From positions 1 through 64,000 of the forward strand of contig NZ_LT906482.1 of the NCBI RefSeq assembly GCF_900187105.1: DNA of 64,000 nt, written 5' to 3'. Source of the stretch: Eikenella corrodens (GTDB taxonomy: Bacteria; Pseudomonadota; Gammaproteobacteria; Burkholderiales; Neisseriaceae). Under the pieces are notes generated by a model. The model was not told the origin of the DNA. It ran no database searches and saw nothing but the letters and a program-made list of their open reading frames with translations. A program made the position numbers and the translations under genes. This document shows, piece by piece, positions 9,167 through 16,777 of the stretch (positions are counted from its first letter, which is position 1; each line of letters opens with the position of its first letter).

Positions 9167-9460
9167 TGTGTTGCTTCGTTTTAAAACGCAGGGTTGGTGG
9201 CACACATTCAGCAAAAGGCTACCTGAAAATCTAGAGCACCAGATTTTTCAGGTAGCCTTTTTAGATATATCAGCAGCGTAGGCAGCTCATTGCCCATACA
9301 GAAAGCATATCAGCTTGAATATCCCAGCAGCCCGTTAAAGCACTCCAAACAGCATTAACCATATGGCTTGGTATTCCTACCGAATCTATTTGATACGGTC
9401 AAATAAAAGGCTACCTGAAAAACCGAGCAAAACATTTTTCAGGTAGCCTCTAGCATTACT
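9167..9460. other. Intergenic region with two inverted eikDUS pairs
   Basis: Between the OPT terminator and the clcA stop lie two DUS hairpins: 9216-9228 with 9246-9258, and 9408-9420 with 9437-9449. The second probably terminates clcA, read from the other strand. No gene is seen between them. Confidence 0.6.
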
Positions 9461-10864
9461 TTACTTTGCCGCCGATTCTGCCTGCCGAGCTTCCCCTTCC
9501 CGCAGCAGCTCCTCACGCACGCGCTGGCGGAAACGTCCTGCCGCAAAATGGTAGAACGGCTGTGGGCAAAACTGGCGGGCAATCACTGAAGCGGCAATCG
9601 ACGATACCAACATCCAAAACAGCAGCGACTGGCTGCCTGTCATTTCCATCACCACCACACTGGCCGTGAGCGGCGCTTGTGTGGCCGCCGCTAAAAACGC
9701 AGCCATGCACAGCAAGGCCAAAATCGCTGCAGGGGCTTCCACGCCGGCAACTTGGGCAATGTGTACGCCCAAGAGCGCACCGATGGCCAGCGAAGGCGTA
9801 AAAATCCCGCCCGGAATACCCGCCCAATAAGAAAGCACCGTGGCTGCCCACTTCGCGCCCGCCAGGCCATAAGTCAAATCCGTCTGCCCGTGCAGCGCGG
9901 CGGCTGCCACATCATAGCCCGTGCCATAGGTTTGCCCATCAAACAGCACGCCCAAGGCAGCTAACATCAAGCCGAACACGCCCGCCAGCCAAATCGGATG
10001 CCGACGCATCCAATTGCGCCATTGCGGCAACGCCAACCAGGTTGCACCTTTGCTTAGAAAACGCGCAAACAGTCCGCCCGCCACGCCGCACACTGCGGCA
10101 CACAGCAACGCCCAACGCAGCATATGCTCTGCCGGCTGCCCTGCATTAAACCCTTGGAAATAAGTGCTGTTGCCCTCAATCGCTACCAAAAAGAAGCCCG
10201 ACGCCAGCACACCGATAAAAATTTGCCGCTCCCAATGCAGGGACACCGAGCGCCCCAGCTCCTCAATTGCAAAAATCACCCCGGCCAGCGGCGCATTGAA
10301 TGCTGCCGCCAAACCGCCAGCCGCACCAGCCGCCAGCAATTCCTTGTCTTGTAAGCGCTTGAACGCCAAATTGTAGCGTTTACACCAAGAACCCCAGGCC
10401 AGCATCACTGCCGCGCCCACCTGCACCGAAGGCCCTTCACGCCCAATGGAAGCACCGGCCAACATGCCCAAAAACGTGAGCGGAATTTTTAAAGCAGTGC
10501 GCCACAAAGCCACCAAACGGTTGCCGCCCTTCACTTTCGGCATCGAAAGCGTGGCCAACACCTGCGGAATCCCGCTGCCCGCCGTATAAGGCGCATAACG
10601 GCGCGTGAACCACACAATCAGCATCAGCGATATTGGCAACACTGCAAACGCTGCCATCGGATATTGTTGCGACCACTTAGCGTTCAGATGCAGCGCATAA
10701 TCCGCCAATTTGGCAAATCCCAGCGACACCAACGACACCAAAGCAGCCCCCATCAACAGCAAAATCACCGCCGCCGTTTTGCGCGACAGGCGCTGCGTTT
10801 GCTTGATTTTGTGCGACAACGCCCTGCCGATACCGCTGCTGAGCTTCAAACCCAATCGTTTCAT
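9461..10864 (-). CDS. clcA: ClC-type chloride channel / H+-Cl- antiporter
   Basis: This 467-residue inner-membrane ClC protein shows GSGIPQ (96-101), GREGPSVQVG (141-150, holding the gating Glu143) and AIEELGRS with the inner proton-path Glu region. GIPGGIFTPSLAIGALLG is the C-terminal chloride-binding loop. Presence of both glutamates suggests a Cl-/H+ antiporter rather than a channel; E. coli ClcA works this way in acid resistance. No C-terminal CBS pair is present. It is transcribed away from the tRNA-Ser gene and converges with the OPT gene. The antiport inference rests on family knowledge. Confidence 0.92.
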   Translation of the reverse strand: MKRLGLKLSSGIGRALSHKIKQTQRLSRKTAAVILLLMGAALVSLVSLGFAKLADYALHLNAKWSQQYPMAAFAVLPISLMLIVWFTRRYAPYTAGSGIPQVLATLSMPKVKGGNRLVALWRTALKIPLTFLGMLAGASIGREGPSVQVGAAVMLAWGSWCKRYNLAFKRLQDKELLAAGAAGGLAAAFNAPLAGVIFAIEELGRSVSLHWERQIFIGVLASGFFLVAIEGNSTYFQGFNAGQPAEHMLRWALLCAAVCGVAGGLFARFLSKGATWLALPQWRNWMRRHPIWLAGVFGLMLAALGVLFDGQTYGTGYDVAAAALHGQTDLTYGLAGAKWAATVLSYWAGIPGGIFTPSLAIGALLGVHIAQVAGVEAPAAILALLCMAAFLAAATQAPLTASVVVMEMTGSQSLLFWMLVSSIAASVIARQFCPQPFYHFAAGRFRQRVREELLREGEARQAESAAK

Positions 10865-11147
10865 ATTGATCTATCCGTTGCGGCTGGAGAATTTGCCTGT
10901 GGGCACACGCCATTCCCAGGCGCAATAGCTCGTTAAATTATCAAAACATTTCTTTGCATATTATAGCAAATAGTAATAAAGCGGTAGGCTGGTGCGCATT
11001 TACGCCGCTCATCCGTTGCAAACTGCCTGCCATCCTGCCAACTAAAAATCTTTACACTTCAAATCCATCAAGCCAAAATGCCCGCTCTTAGCACAAAATA
11101 TCTTGCCTTTTAGACACGCTTCCTATATTATCCGCAGTTCCGAACAC
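10865..11147. other. Divergent intergenic region between clcA and tRNA-Ser
   Basis: This moderately AT-rich region should carry the clcA promoter (minus) and the tRNA-Ser promoter (plus). A TATATT at 11124-11129, about 20 bp before the tRNA, is a plausible -10. No gene is visible. Confidence 0.4.
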
Positions 11148-11241
11148 GGAGTAGTGGCTGAGAGGCTGAAGGCACACCCCTGCTAAGGGTGCATATGGGC
11201 TAAAACCTGTATCGAGGGTTCGAATCCCTCCTACTCCGCCA
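11148..11241 (+). tRNA. tRNA-Ser (anticodon GCT)
   Basis: A 94-nt class II tRNA with encoded CCA. The acceptor stem GGAGTAG pairs with CTACTCC and is followed by discriminator G and CCA. The anticodon stem CACCC/GGGTG (11175-11179, 11187-11191) encloses loop CTGCTAA with anticodon GCT at 11182-11184. A long variable arm and the T-arm GTTCGAATC follow. It reads AGC and AGU codons. Confidence 0.96.
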
Positions 11242-11246
11242 GATTA

Positions 11247-11280
11247 AAACTCCCCAATCCGCAAGGTTGGGGAGTTTACT
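11247..11280 (+). terminator. Terminator of tRNA-Ser
   Basis: AAACTCCCCAA (11247-11257) pairs with TTGGGGAGTTT (11267-11277), five bases after the tRNA CCA end. The following T-rich tract is short. Confidence 0.75.
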
Positions 11281-11323
11281 TTTGCCTGTTTGATGCGTAA
11301 GCTTTCAGGTAACTCCAAACAAC

Positions 11324-11364
11324 AGGCTACCTGAAAACTGCGAAAGCGGCTTTTCAGGTAGCCT
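11324..11364. repeat. Inverted eikDUS pair
   Basis: AGGCTACCTGAAA at 11324-11336 and complement at 11352-11364, between tRNA-Ser and the Correia element. A degenerate half-site precedes it at about 11303. Confidence 0.7.
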
Positions 11365-11441
11365 GCCATCCGACCTTAAAGCTCATGGGCAGAACATCCC
11401 AAGCAAACAGTCTGCCCATTCCGGCAGCCATCCGCTCCATA

Positions 11442-11545
11442 TATAGTGAATTAACAAAAATCAGGACAAGGCGGCGAGCCGCAGACAGTACAAATAGTAC
11501 GGCAAGGCAAGCCAACGCTGTACTGGTTTTTGTTAATTCACTATA
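11442..11545. mobile_element. Correia repeat enclosed element (CREE)
   Basis: A 104-bp miniature element is bounded by imperfect-to-perfect terminal inverted repeats beginning TATAGTGAATTAACAAAAA and ending with the complement. The interior includes GGACAAGGCGGCGAGCCGCAGA, GTACAAATAGTAC and GGCAAGCCAACGCTGT blocks. These match my memory of the neisserial Correia element, a non-autonomous MITE that can carry promoters and an IHF site. It lies between tRNA-Ser and the 3' end of norB, so it does not split a gene. Confidence 0.88.
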
Positions 11546-11548
11546 AAA

Positions 11549-11579
11549 AAGGCTACCTGAAACTTCAGGTAGCCTTTTC
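11549..11579 (-). terminator. DUS-pair terminator of norB
   Basis: AGGCTACCTGAAA (11550-11562) and its complement (11564-11575) form a tight hairpin with A/T flanks. It lies 28 bp beyond the norB stop, read on the minus strand, abutting the Correia element. Confidence 0.65.
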
Positions 11580-11606
11580 TTCAATCAAAGTTCAAGCTGT
11601 GGCATA

Positions 11607-13862
11607 TTAAGCAGTTTTCTTGCCGGTGCCTTTGCTGAACACGATTTTAGTTGCCTGCCAGGCCACACAGCAGCCGCCGGCGATAAATACCAAGTCGGAA
11701 ATGGTACGAATCCAGCGCAGCATCACCAGCGAATCCTGCTGCATAAAGCCTTCGCTGCGAGCCATCCACAAGCCGTCGTGGATAGCGGCATAGATTTGAA
11801 TCACACCGGCGGGCAGCAGGCTGGTGGCGATCATGCCCACCAGGCCGAGGTTCAGCATCCAGAAGCCGTAGCTCATCAGTTTTTCTTCAAACTCATAATC
11901 CGGTTTCAGGTAGCGTGCCACCAGCAGCACGAAACCCAAGGCGAGGAAGCCGTATACACCGAACAGCGCGGCATGGGCGTGCACGGCGGTGGTATTCAGG
12001 CCTTGCAGGTAGAACAGGGAAATCGGCGGGTTGATCAGGAAGCCGAACACACCGGCACCGATCATATTCCAGAAAGCCACGGCCACGAAGCACATCAGCG
12101 GCCAGCGCAGGCGCTTCATCCACGGAGTGGCGTGCTGGTAGGCCCAATGCTCATGCGCTTCCTTGCCCAGCAGAATCAGCGGCACCACTTCCAAAGCGGA
12201 GAAGGAAGCGCCCACTGCCATAATCGGCGTGGTGGTACCAGCAAAATACAGGTGGTGGAACGTGCCGGGCACACCGCCGACCATAAACAGCGAAGCGGCA
12301 ACCAATGAGGCCACAGTGGCCGATTTGCGGCTTACCAAACCCAAGTTGTAGAAAATAAAGGCCAGTGCCACGGTGGCGAACACTTCAAAGAAGCCTTCCA
12401 CCCACAGATGCACCACCCACCAGCGCCAGTAGTCCATCACGGTGAGGCTGTCGTGCTCGCCGTAGAGCAAGCCGGGTGCGTAGAACACGCCCACGCCCAC
12501 CATGGAGGCCACAAAAATGGCCAGCAGGTTTTTATCGGCATTTTTGTCTTTAAACGCAGACACGGTGCAGCGCAACATCAGGAACAGCCACAGCAAGAGG
12601 CCGACCATCAGCAGAATCTGCCAGAAGCGGCCCAAATCCAAGTATTCGTAGCCTTGGTGGCCGAACCAGAAATTCAGATGCGCGGGCATGGCGTGGCTCA
12701 AGGCCAGGAAGTTGCCGCCGTAAGAGCCGCCCACCACAATAAACAGCGCTACGAACAGCGCGTTCACGCCGAGCGCCTGGAATTTCGGGTCTTTGCCGCC
12801 GTTTACCACCGGAGCCAAGAACAGGCCGGCAGTGAGGAAGCCGGTGGCAATCCAGAAGATGGCAGATTGCAAGTGCCAAGTGCGCACCAGCGCATAGGGG
12901 AACCAGTCAGACAGCGGAATGCCGAAGAAACGCTGGCCTTCCACGGTGTAGTGCGCAGTGAGGCCGCCGAGCAGAATCTGCACGATAAACAGCGCCACGG
13001 TCAGGAACACATATTTGCCCAACGCGCGTTGCGAAGGCGTGAGCTGCACTTTGCTGATCGGATCGGTATCCGGCAGCTGCGGCTCGCTTTCGTGTTTGTG
13101 CAGGAAAGACCAGCCCCACACCAAGAGGCCGATACCGGCCAGCAGGAATACGATACTGGCCACAGACCACATCACGTTTTCCGTGGTCGGCACGTTGTTA
13201 ATCAAAGGTTCGTGCGGCCAGTTGTTGGTGTAGGTGGCGTCGTGGTTCGGGCGGTTGGTAGCAGCAGCCCAAGACGTCCAGAAGAAGAAATTGGTCAGGC
13301 GCTGGCGGCGGGTTTCATCCGGCAGCGTGTTGTTTTTCATCGCGAAGTGTTCGCGAGTTTTCTCCATAGACGGATCGTTGCCGTACAGCGTGATGTAGTA
13401 CGGGGCAACCGCTTCGATGGCTTTGATGCGGGTGTCGCTCAACACCACTTTGCCGTCGGCGCCCACGCGGCTGCCGTTGCGGTATTCTTCCGTGAGCGCG
13501 GCTTTCAGCGCAGCCTGTTGGTCGGCATTGAGCTCGTCAAACATCTTGCCGTGCTGCTCTTGCGCACTGATGTTCAACCAGGCCACCAATTCACGGTGCA
13601 GCCAGTCGGCCGTCCAGTCGGGCGCTTGGTAAGCGCCGTGGCCGAGAATCGAGCCCAGCTCCATACCGCCGGTACTCTGCCAGGCAGACTGGCCGGCCAG
13701 CACGTCGTCTTTGCTGATTACGGTTTTGCCGTCGGCTGATACATAGGCTTCCGGGAACGGAGGCGCCTGACGGTATACCTCCACGCCCAAATAGCCCAAT
13801 ATTGAAAAGGTTATCGTTAAAACTACAATTAGCGACAACCATAATTTCTTATATTGTCCCAT
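11607..13862 (-). CDS. norB: Quinol-dependent nitric oxide reductase (qNorB)
   Basis: This enzyme reduces NO to N2O in the cytoplasmic membrane with electrons from quinol. The 751-residue protein combines an N-terminal periplasmic extension typical of qNOR (QAPPFPEAYVSADGKTVISKDDVLAGQSAWQ...) with the NorB/haem-copper oxidase core. His motifs include RTWHLQSAIFWIATG, WWVVHLWVEGFFEVF, GTFHHLYFAGTT and AVHAHAALFGVYG. The frame is open upstream, but the ATG at 13862 is chosen because it has AGAGGA about eight bases before it and starts MGQYKKLWLSL as the family does. It is a single-gene unit with a possible FNR-like box upstream. No aniA is visible in the window. Confidence 0.95.
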   Translation of the reverse strand: MGQYKKLWLSLIVVLTITFSILGYLGVEVYRQAPPFPEAYVSADGKTVISKDDVLAGQSAWQSTGGMELGSILGHGAYQAPDWTADWLHRELVAWLNISAQEQHGKMFDELNADQQAALKAALTEEYRNGSRVGADGKVVLSDTRIKAIEAVAPYYITLYGNDPSMEKTREHFAMKNNTLPDETRRQRLTNFFFWTSWAAATNRPNHDATYTNNWPHEPLINNVPTTENVMWSVASIVFLLAGIGLLVWGWSFLHKHESEPQLPDTDPISKVQLTPSQRALGKYVFLTVALFIVQILLGGLTAHYTVEGQRFFGIPLSDWFPYALVRTWHLQSAIFWIATGFLTAGLFLAPVVNGGKDPKFQALGVNALFVALFIVVGGSYGGNFLALSHAMPAHLNFWFGHQGYEYLDLGRFWQILLMVGLLLWLFLMLRCTVSAFKDKNADKNLLAIFVASMVGVGVFYAPGLLYGEHDSLTVMDYWRWWVVHLWVEGFFEVFATVALAFIFYNLGLVSRKSATVASLVAASLFMVGGVPGTFHHLYFAGTTTPIMAVGASFSALEVVPLILLGKEAHEHWAYQHATPWMKRLRWPLMCFVAVAFWNMIGAGVFGFLINPPISLFYLQGLNTTAVHAHAALFGVYGFLALGFVLLVARYLKPDYEFEEKLMSYGFWMLNLGLVGMIATSLLPAGVIQIYAAIHDGLWMARSEGFMQQDSLVMLRWIRTISDLVFIAGGCCVAWQATKIVFSKGTGKKTA

Positions 13863-14002
13863 TATTAATTCCTCTAAAATTATTGTGGTGATTTCAAACC
13901 GATGCCGCCGCCTGCAAAGCGTTGCCGCCCCCCAATGCAGAGACACCGGTTCCCATGCTCACTATAGCCATTTCTTGTCATGAAATATCTAGCTAAAAAG
14001 TA

Positions 14003-14016
14003 TTAATTTGCGTCAA
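14003..14016 (-). promoter_or_regulatory. Weak FNR-like box upstream of norB
   Basis: Read on the minus strand, TTGAC-GCAA-ATTAA differs at two positions from the FNR consensus TTGAT-N4-ATCAA. It lies about 140 bp before the norB start, with a TATAGT some 40 bp downstream of it. Oxygen or NO control of norB is expected biologically, but this site is suggestive only. Confidence 0.3.
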
Positions 14017-14035
14017 CAGGGCTGGCGGCAAAACA

Positions 14036-14065
14036 AAAAACCGTATTCTTGGGAATACGGTTTTT
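14036..14065. terminator. Bidirectional hairpin terminator
   Basis: A 13-bp perfect stem (AAAAACCGTATTC, 14036-14048; complement 14053-14065) with loop TTGG has T runs on either strand. It probably ends the SMI1-like gene (minus strand) and insulates norB. An eikDUS overlaps its right side. Confidence 0.8.
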
Positions 14066-14095
14066 CAGGTAGCCTTCGTTTTTCAAACAACCCGC

Positions 14096-14704
14096 TCACG
14101 GGTGTGCGCAATCCCGCAATTCCTTCGCGCGGCAGGGATTGTGTTTCAGCAATACCGCCGCGCAGGCGGCCTCGTCGGCACAGTCTTCCCAGCCTTCGGC
14201 ATCCCGCACATAGATACCTGCCGTCCGATGGCATTCCAGCTTGGCTTCAAGCATGGCGTGCAGGCTGTCGTAGCACAGGATGGCGCCGTGGAAGTCGAAC
14301 CACACCGGGGCGCGGGGCTGCTCCGTATCGCCGCATTCGACGCAGTAAAACTCGCCCTCAAACTCGAACACCGGCAGCAACCGCGGCTCGAACACGGGGA
14401 AATCCGGCTCGTGGCGGTTGGTTTCCATGCACCATGCCCACTCGGCCAGCGCCGCTTCCACAGGAAGGAAGCAATGGTAATGGAACAGCGGTGTGTCCAA
14501 AGGCTGTTTGTCCAGCTGCACGCTGCCGTTGTGCCAGCCGTAGAGCGCAAACCATTCCTGCGGCGGCCGATGGGCGAAACCGGCGGCATCGAGTTTGGCC
14601 TGCAAATCCGCACGGCTCAAACCGGCCTGCAGGCTGGCCGGGAAGTACGGGTTGTGTTGCGCGGCAATGGCGGTAAGCTCGGTGAGGGTGTGTTGAAGCT
14701 GCAT
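14096..14704 (-). CDS. SMI1/KNR4-like protein
   Basis: This 202-residue cytoplasmic protein has the SMI1/KNR4 signature: a helix with PPQEWFALYGWHNGS, where LY-x-WHNG is the family core. An aspartate/aromatic-rich middle (WFDFHGAILCYDSLHAMLEAKLEC) and a C-terminal helix follow. In bacteria this superfamily contains many immunity proteins of contact-dependent or polymorphic toxins, but also housekeeping members. No toxin gene lies beside it, so an immunity role is unsupported here. It is a single gene between norB and ETF-QO. Confidence 0.7.
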   Translation of the reverse strand: MQLQHTLTELTAIAAQHNPYFPASLQAGLSRADLQAKLDAAGFAHRPPQEWFALYGWHNGSVQLDKQPLDTPLFHYHCFLPVEAALAEWAWCMETNRHEPDFPVFEPRLLPVFEFEGEFYCVECGDTEQPRAPVWFDFHGAILCYDSLHAMLEAKLECHRTAGIYVRDAEGWEDCADEAACAAVLLKHNPCRAKELRDCAHP

Positions 14705-14732
14705 GGGGCTACCTGAAAAGTGAATAAACCGT

Positions 14733-14769
14733 TTTCAGGTAGCCTCATTTTTACCCGGGCTACCTGAAA
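14733..14769 (-). repeat. eikDUS cluster between the SMI1-like gene and ETF-QO
   Basis: A DUS at 14733-14745 and GGGCTACCTGAAA variants at 14706-14718 and 14757-14769 (first base changed) can form alternative hairpins just after the ETF-QO stop. Confidence 0.6.
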
Positions 14770-14779
14770 CCTAGCGCTG

Positions 14780-16432
14780 CTACATCTCGCCGTAGTTCGG
14801 TCCGCCGCCGCCTTCGGGGCAGGTCCAGGTGATGTTGGCGGCGGGGTCTTTGATGTCGCAGGTTTTGCAGTGGATGCAGTCGGCGGCGTGGATTTGCAGG
14901 TGCGGCCGGCCGTTTTCCTGCACGATTTCATACACGCCGGCGGGGCAGTAGCGCGTTTCGGGCGCGGCAAAGCGGCCATAGCCCACCTCGATGGCGGTCT
15001 GTTCGCTGGTAAGCTTCAAGTGCGGCGGCTGGTTTTCTTCGTGGTGGGTATTGGCCAGATACACGCTGCTGGCACGATCGAACGACACTTGGCCGTCCGG
15101 TTTGGGGTATTCAATGGGGCGGCACGCAGCGGCAGGCTTCAGGCTCTCGCGGTCGCTGCCGTGATGGCTGATGGTCCACGGAGCGCGGCCGCGGAACAAA
15201 TACACATCCAGCGCGTTGAGCCCCATGGCCGGCCAGAAGCCCCATTTGAAGGCGGGGCGGATATTGCGGGCGCAGTAGAGCTCGTCGTGCAGCCAGGATT
15301 GGTGGAAGGCTTCGGCATAGGCTGCGGCTTCGGCGCCCTCCTCTTCCACCGCACTGTTTTGCAGCACGCCGAACACGGCTTCGGCAGCCAGCATGGCCGA
15401 TTTCATGGCTGTATGTGCGCCTTTGATGCTGGGTACGTTAAGGAAGCCAGCCGCATCGCCTACTAACACGCCACCGGGGAAAGTGAGCTTGGGCAGGCTC
15501 TGCAAACCACCTTCGGTGAGCGCGCGTGCACCATAGGCAATGCGCCGCCCGCCTTCAAACACGAGGCGGATGGCGGGGTGGGTTTTAAACCGTTGAAACT
15601 CTTCAAACGGCGAGAGATAGGGGTTTTGATAGTCCAGTCCCACCACAAAGCCGACGGCCACTTTGTTTTCCGCCAAGTGGTAGAGGAAGGAGCCGCCGTA
15701 GGTGCGGGTATCCAGCGGCCAGCCGACGGTGTGCATCACGTTGCCGGGCTGTGACTGTTCGGGCCGCACTTCCCAAATCTCCTTCACGCCCAGGCCGTAG
15801 GTTTGCGGCTGGCTGTGGCGGTCTAATCGGAACTTGGCAATCAGCTGTTCGGAGAGCGAACCGCGGCAGCCTTCGGCAAACACCGTCTGCCGCCCCCACA
15901 GCTCCATGCCGGGCTGGTAGGCATCGGTGGGCCGTCCGTCTTTGCCGATGCCCATATCGCCGGTGGCAATGCCTTTCACACTGCCGTCTTCCCGATACAG
16001 CACTTCGGCGGCGGCAAAGCCGGGGTAAATCTCCACGCCCAAACCTTCGGCCTGCTCGGCCAGCCAGCGGCACAACACGCCCAAACTGATGATGTAGTTG
16101 CCCTGATTGTGGAAGCTGGGCGGCAGGGGCAGCGGCAGCGCGGATTGGCCGGTAAGGAAAAGCAGCCGCTCGCCTTTCACCGGCTGATTAAGCGGCGCGC
16201 CGCGCTCGCGCCAATCGGGCAGCAGCTCGCTCAGCGCCTTTGGATTAAACACCGCGCCGGACAAAATATGCGCGCCCACTTCCGAGCCTTTTTCCACCAC
16301 GCACACGCTGATGTCATTGCCCGCCTCAGCCGCGAGCTGCTTGAGCCGTATCGCCGCCGACAGCCCGGCCACGCCCGCGCCCACGATTACCACGTCATAT
16401 TGCATACTCTCGCGCGTTGTTTGTTCTGTCAT
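14780..16432 (-). CDS. Electron transfer flavoprotein-ubiquinone oxidoreductase
   Basis: ETF-QO passes electrons from reduced ETF to ubiquinone at the inner membrane. The 550-residue protein has an N-terminal FAD dinucleotide fold (YDVVIVGAGVAGLSAAIRLKQLA), the family motif VVEKGSEVGAHILSGAVFNPKALSELLPDW, and a C-terminal 4Fe-4S ferredoxin domain. In that domain, CIHCKTCDIKDPAANITWTCPEGGGGPNY carries the cluster cysteines. The ATG at 16432 (MTEQTTRESMQYDV) is preferred over an upstream in-frame ATG because the family begins about here and AGGAAA precedes it. An alternative start is MQYDV. No etfAB is nearby. Confidence 0.93.
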   Translation of the reverse strand: MTEQTTRESMQYDVVIVGAGVAGLSAAIRLKQLAAEAGNDISVCVVEKGSEVGAHILSGAVFNPKALSELLPDWRERGAPLNQPVKGERLLFLTGQSALPLPLPPSFHNQGNYIISLGVLCRWLAEQAEGLGVEIYPGFAAAEVLYREDGSVKGIATGDMGIGKDGRPTDAYQPGMELWGRQTVFAEGCRGSLSEQLIAKFRLDRHSQPQTYGLGVKEIWEVRPEQSQPGNVMHTVGWPLDTRTYGGSFLYHLAENKVAVGFVVGLDYQNPYLSPFEEFQRFKTHPAIRLVFEGGRRIAYGARALTEGGLQSLPKLTFPGGVLVGDAAGFLNVPSIKGAHTAMKSAMLAAEAVFGVLQNSAVEEEGAEAAAYAEAFHQSWLHDELYCARNIRPAFKWGFWPAMGLNALDVYLFRGRAPWTISHHGSDRESLKPAAACRPIEYPKPDGQVSFDRASSVYLANTHHEENQPPHLKLTSEQTAIEVGYGRFAAPETRYCPAGVYEIVQENGRPHLQIHAADCIHCKTCDIKDPAANITWTCPEGGGGPNYGEM

Positions 16433-16534
16433 ATCTGCCAAACTTTCCTGATTGCGGGCCGTTTTTGCCCGTTTCCATACTAAAAACCGAAAGCTGGATT
16501 TTACCACTTCGGTGCTGTTCCTGCCCTGCTTATC

Positions 16535-16562
16535 AGGCTACCTGAAAGGTTTCAGGTAGCCT
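16535..16562. terminator. Tight inverted eikDUS pair
   Basis: AGGCTACCTGAAA (16535-16547) and its complement (16550-16562) are two bases apart, in the region between ETF-QO and metS-like genes. Confidence 0.55.
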
Positions 16563-16621
16563 TAATGCAGATTGGCCGAACTTAATGTCTACTTGCAGTG
16601 AGGCTACCTGAAAACTAAAAA

Positions 16622-16650
16622 AGGCTACCTGAAACTTTCAGGTAGCCTTT
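16622..16650 (-). terminator. DUS-pair terminator of the NSS/MetS operon
   Basis: AGGCTACCTGAAA (16622-16634) and complement (16636-16648) form a hairpin 17 bp beyond the metS-like stop on the minus strand. A further single DUS is at 16601. Confidence 0.65.
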
Positions 16651-16666
16651 GTTCACAATCGGCTGC

Positions 16667-16777
16667 TTACTCCTGCCCGCTGCCGTGGTCTTCCGGCAGC
16701 CGCATGATCGACACAATCAAGCCGCCCCAGATCACCACCAGCGCCACCACCATCATCACAATCGCAATCGTGCTCAT
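16667..16777 (-). CDS. MetS-like small subunit of methionine/alanine importer
   Basis: A 36-codon gene. The product begins [19 protein letters not shown], forms one membrane helix, and ends with [13 protein letters not shown]. This is the shape and sequence style of the MetS family, the short partner needed by some NSS-type amino acid transporters (MetPS of Corynebacterium). Its ATG overlaps the TGA of the NSS gene (ATGA), indicating translational coupling; GGAGACGA precedes it. Association with the transporter is visible; the substrate is inferred. Confidence 0.85.
   Translation of the reverse strand: MSTIAIVMMVVALVVIWGGLIVSIMRLPEDHGSGQE

Noticed and set aside
11148-11545. Integration site of a prophage or island at tRNA-Ser
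   Set aside because: No integrase or direct repeat of the tRNA 3' end was seen nearby, only a terminator, DUS copies and the Correia element.
12408-13739. Long open frame (443 codons) opposite norB
   Set aside because: It is antisense to a clear qNorB gene, its translation is rich in His, Arg and Gln with no domain, and it mirrors the codon bias of the real gene.
14096-14704. Toxin-immunity pair centred on the SMI1/KNR4-like gene
   Set aside because: Neighbours are norB and ETF-QO. No polymorphic toxin, secretion gene or other immunity gene is adjacent.
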